Assembly (NCBI GenBank): GCA_030427765.1 | Contig: JAUICS010000090.1 | Location: forward strand, 1-6,184 | Reading direction: 5' to 3' | Length of the DNA: 6,184 bases | From: Alphaproteobacteria bacterium | GTDB lineage: Bacteria > Pseudomonadota > Alphaproteobacteria > Micavibrionales > Micavibrionaceae | In this document: positions 5,720-6,184 of the stretch, in pieces | Numbering within the stretch: position 1 is the first letter of the stretch | Layout of the letters: each line of letters opens with the position of its first letter | The notes under the pieces: model-generated | What the model was told of the DNA's origin: nothing | The model's database searches: none | Seen by the model: the letters and a program-made list of their open reading frames with translations, nothing else | Translations under genes and position numbers: made by a program

Positions 5720-6184
5720 TTAAGCGGCGATTTTGTCTCTCTGCTTCGCCTGATTTTGCATTTTCCACCATGCAAGCTTCGTTGCCAAATTATATGGCAA
5801 TGTGTGCGGTTTATATCCTGCCGCTTTGAAAATCATGGATACGGCGCGGTTTAATGCCTCATGCTGATAATATTTGCTGGCGCGTTTAACGTAGGCCGTA
5901 TTGTATGCCTTGCGGTTGTATACGGCATCTGATGGGGCATTGGCGGCAAAATAGGCGTAGGATAATTCATCATCCTCAGTCTCCGCAATACGGCCAAGGG
6001 CAATACGCAGGCGTTTGAATTTCGACAAGCCCTCATTCTGAAGGTTCTGGTGTAAAATATCGTAAAATGTCTTGTAATGGCGGAACTCATCACCAGCGAT
6101 GTTTTTGCATATGATTTTTAGAACGGGCTCATCTGTTGCTTGGCCAATCGATGTGTAATACGAACTTGTGCCCGTTTCCACCAT
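5720..6184 (-). CDS. Ferritin-like diiron-domain protein, C-terminal part (5' end beyond the window)
   Basis: The visible 154 residues are the C-terminal part of a helical-bundle protein of the ferritin-like superfamily. A helix beginning VETGTSSYY is followed by EPVLKIICKNIAGDEFRHYK; Glu3, Glu33 and His36 (numbered from the visible edge) form the E and ExxH halves of a diiron-type site. The rest is predicted helical (GRIAETEDDELSYAYFA, then a basic, aromatic tail) and ends in a Lys/Gln-rich segment. The ATG that coincides with the window edge is probably an internal Met, because a complete ferritin-like bundle would need earlier helices with the first metal ligands. Relatives include rubrerythrin-type oxidases and acyl-ACP desaturases, which share the DExRH motif, so the reaction cannot be assigned. 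The stop at 5720 faces the stop of the cysteine-rich gene across three bases. Confidence 0.82.
   Translation of the reverse strand: MVETGTSSYYTSIGQATDEPVLKIICKNIAGDEFRHYKTFYDILHQNLQNEGLSKFKRLRIALGRIAETEDDELSYAYFAANAPSDAVYNRKAYNTAYVKRASKYYQHEALNRAVSMIFKAAGYKPHTLPYNLATKLAWWKMQNQAKQRDKIAA

Noticed and set aside
5726..5750. Possible terminator hairpin (GGCGA and TCGCC)
   Set aside because: The stem is only five pairs with a 15-base loop, there is no following T-run, and it lies inside the ferritin-like coding sequence.
1..6184. CRISPR array, tRNA, rRNA, insertion sequence, toxin-antitoxin or prophage signals
   Set aside because: No regularly spaced repeats, cloverleaf sequences, transposase motifs, terminal inverted repeats or small paired genes of that type were seen on either strand.

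Overview
The window looks like ordinary chromosome from an alphaproteobacterium of moderate GC. The evidence is protein wording typical of that class in the ETF-ubiquinone oxidoreductase, the TPR protein and the uracil-DNA glycosylase. The gene order UDG / ETF-QO / TPR / ispE is also one I recall from that class (memory, not searched). I cannot name the genus. I see no insertion sequence, prophage, CRISPR array, tRNA or rRNA.

Layout. At the far left (1-126) a minus-strand gene may begin and leave the window; its frame cannot be fixed from what is shown. A family-4-like uracil-DNA glycosylase (127-984, minus) follows. It is divergently transcribed from etfQO (1071-2750, plus) across an 86-base gap that appears to hold one shared AT-rich promoter core. 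After etfQO come a TPR outer-membrane lipoprotein (2808-4610) and ispE (4647-5543), both on the plus strand with gaps of 57 and 36 bases. A 34-residue protein with 11 cysteines, metallothionein-like, lies at 5612-5716. It has its own extended -10 promoter and a strong ribosome binding site. It ends only 3 bases from the stop of a convergent ferritin-like diiron-domain gene (5720-6184, minus), which runs off the right edge.

Functionally, etfQO feeds electrons from fatty-acid and amino-acid dehydrogenases, through the ETF flavoprotein, into the quinone pool. ispE performs a step of the MEP isoprenoid pathway, which ultimately supplies ubiquinone and undecaprenyl carriers. The TPR lipoprotein is probably an envelope scaffold. 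The glycosylase removes uracil from DNA. The metallothionein-like and ferritin-like genes form a possible metal-handling neighbourhood, but only position and composition suggest this.

Most notable points: the very small cysteine-rich gene; a uracil-DNA glycosylase with no cysteine at the expected cluster positions and an altered first active-site motif; and an IspE whose usual DGYH substrate-binding motif reads DNKH. No multi-gene novel system is evident.
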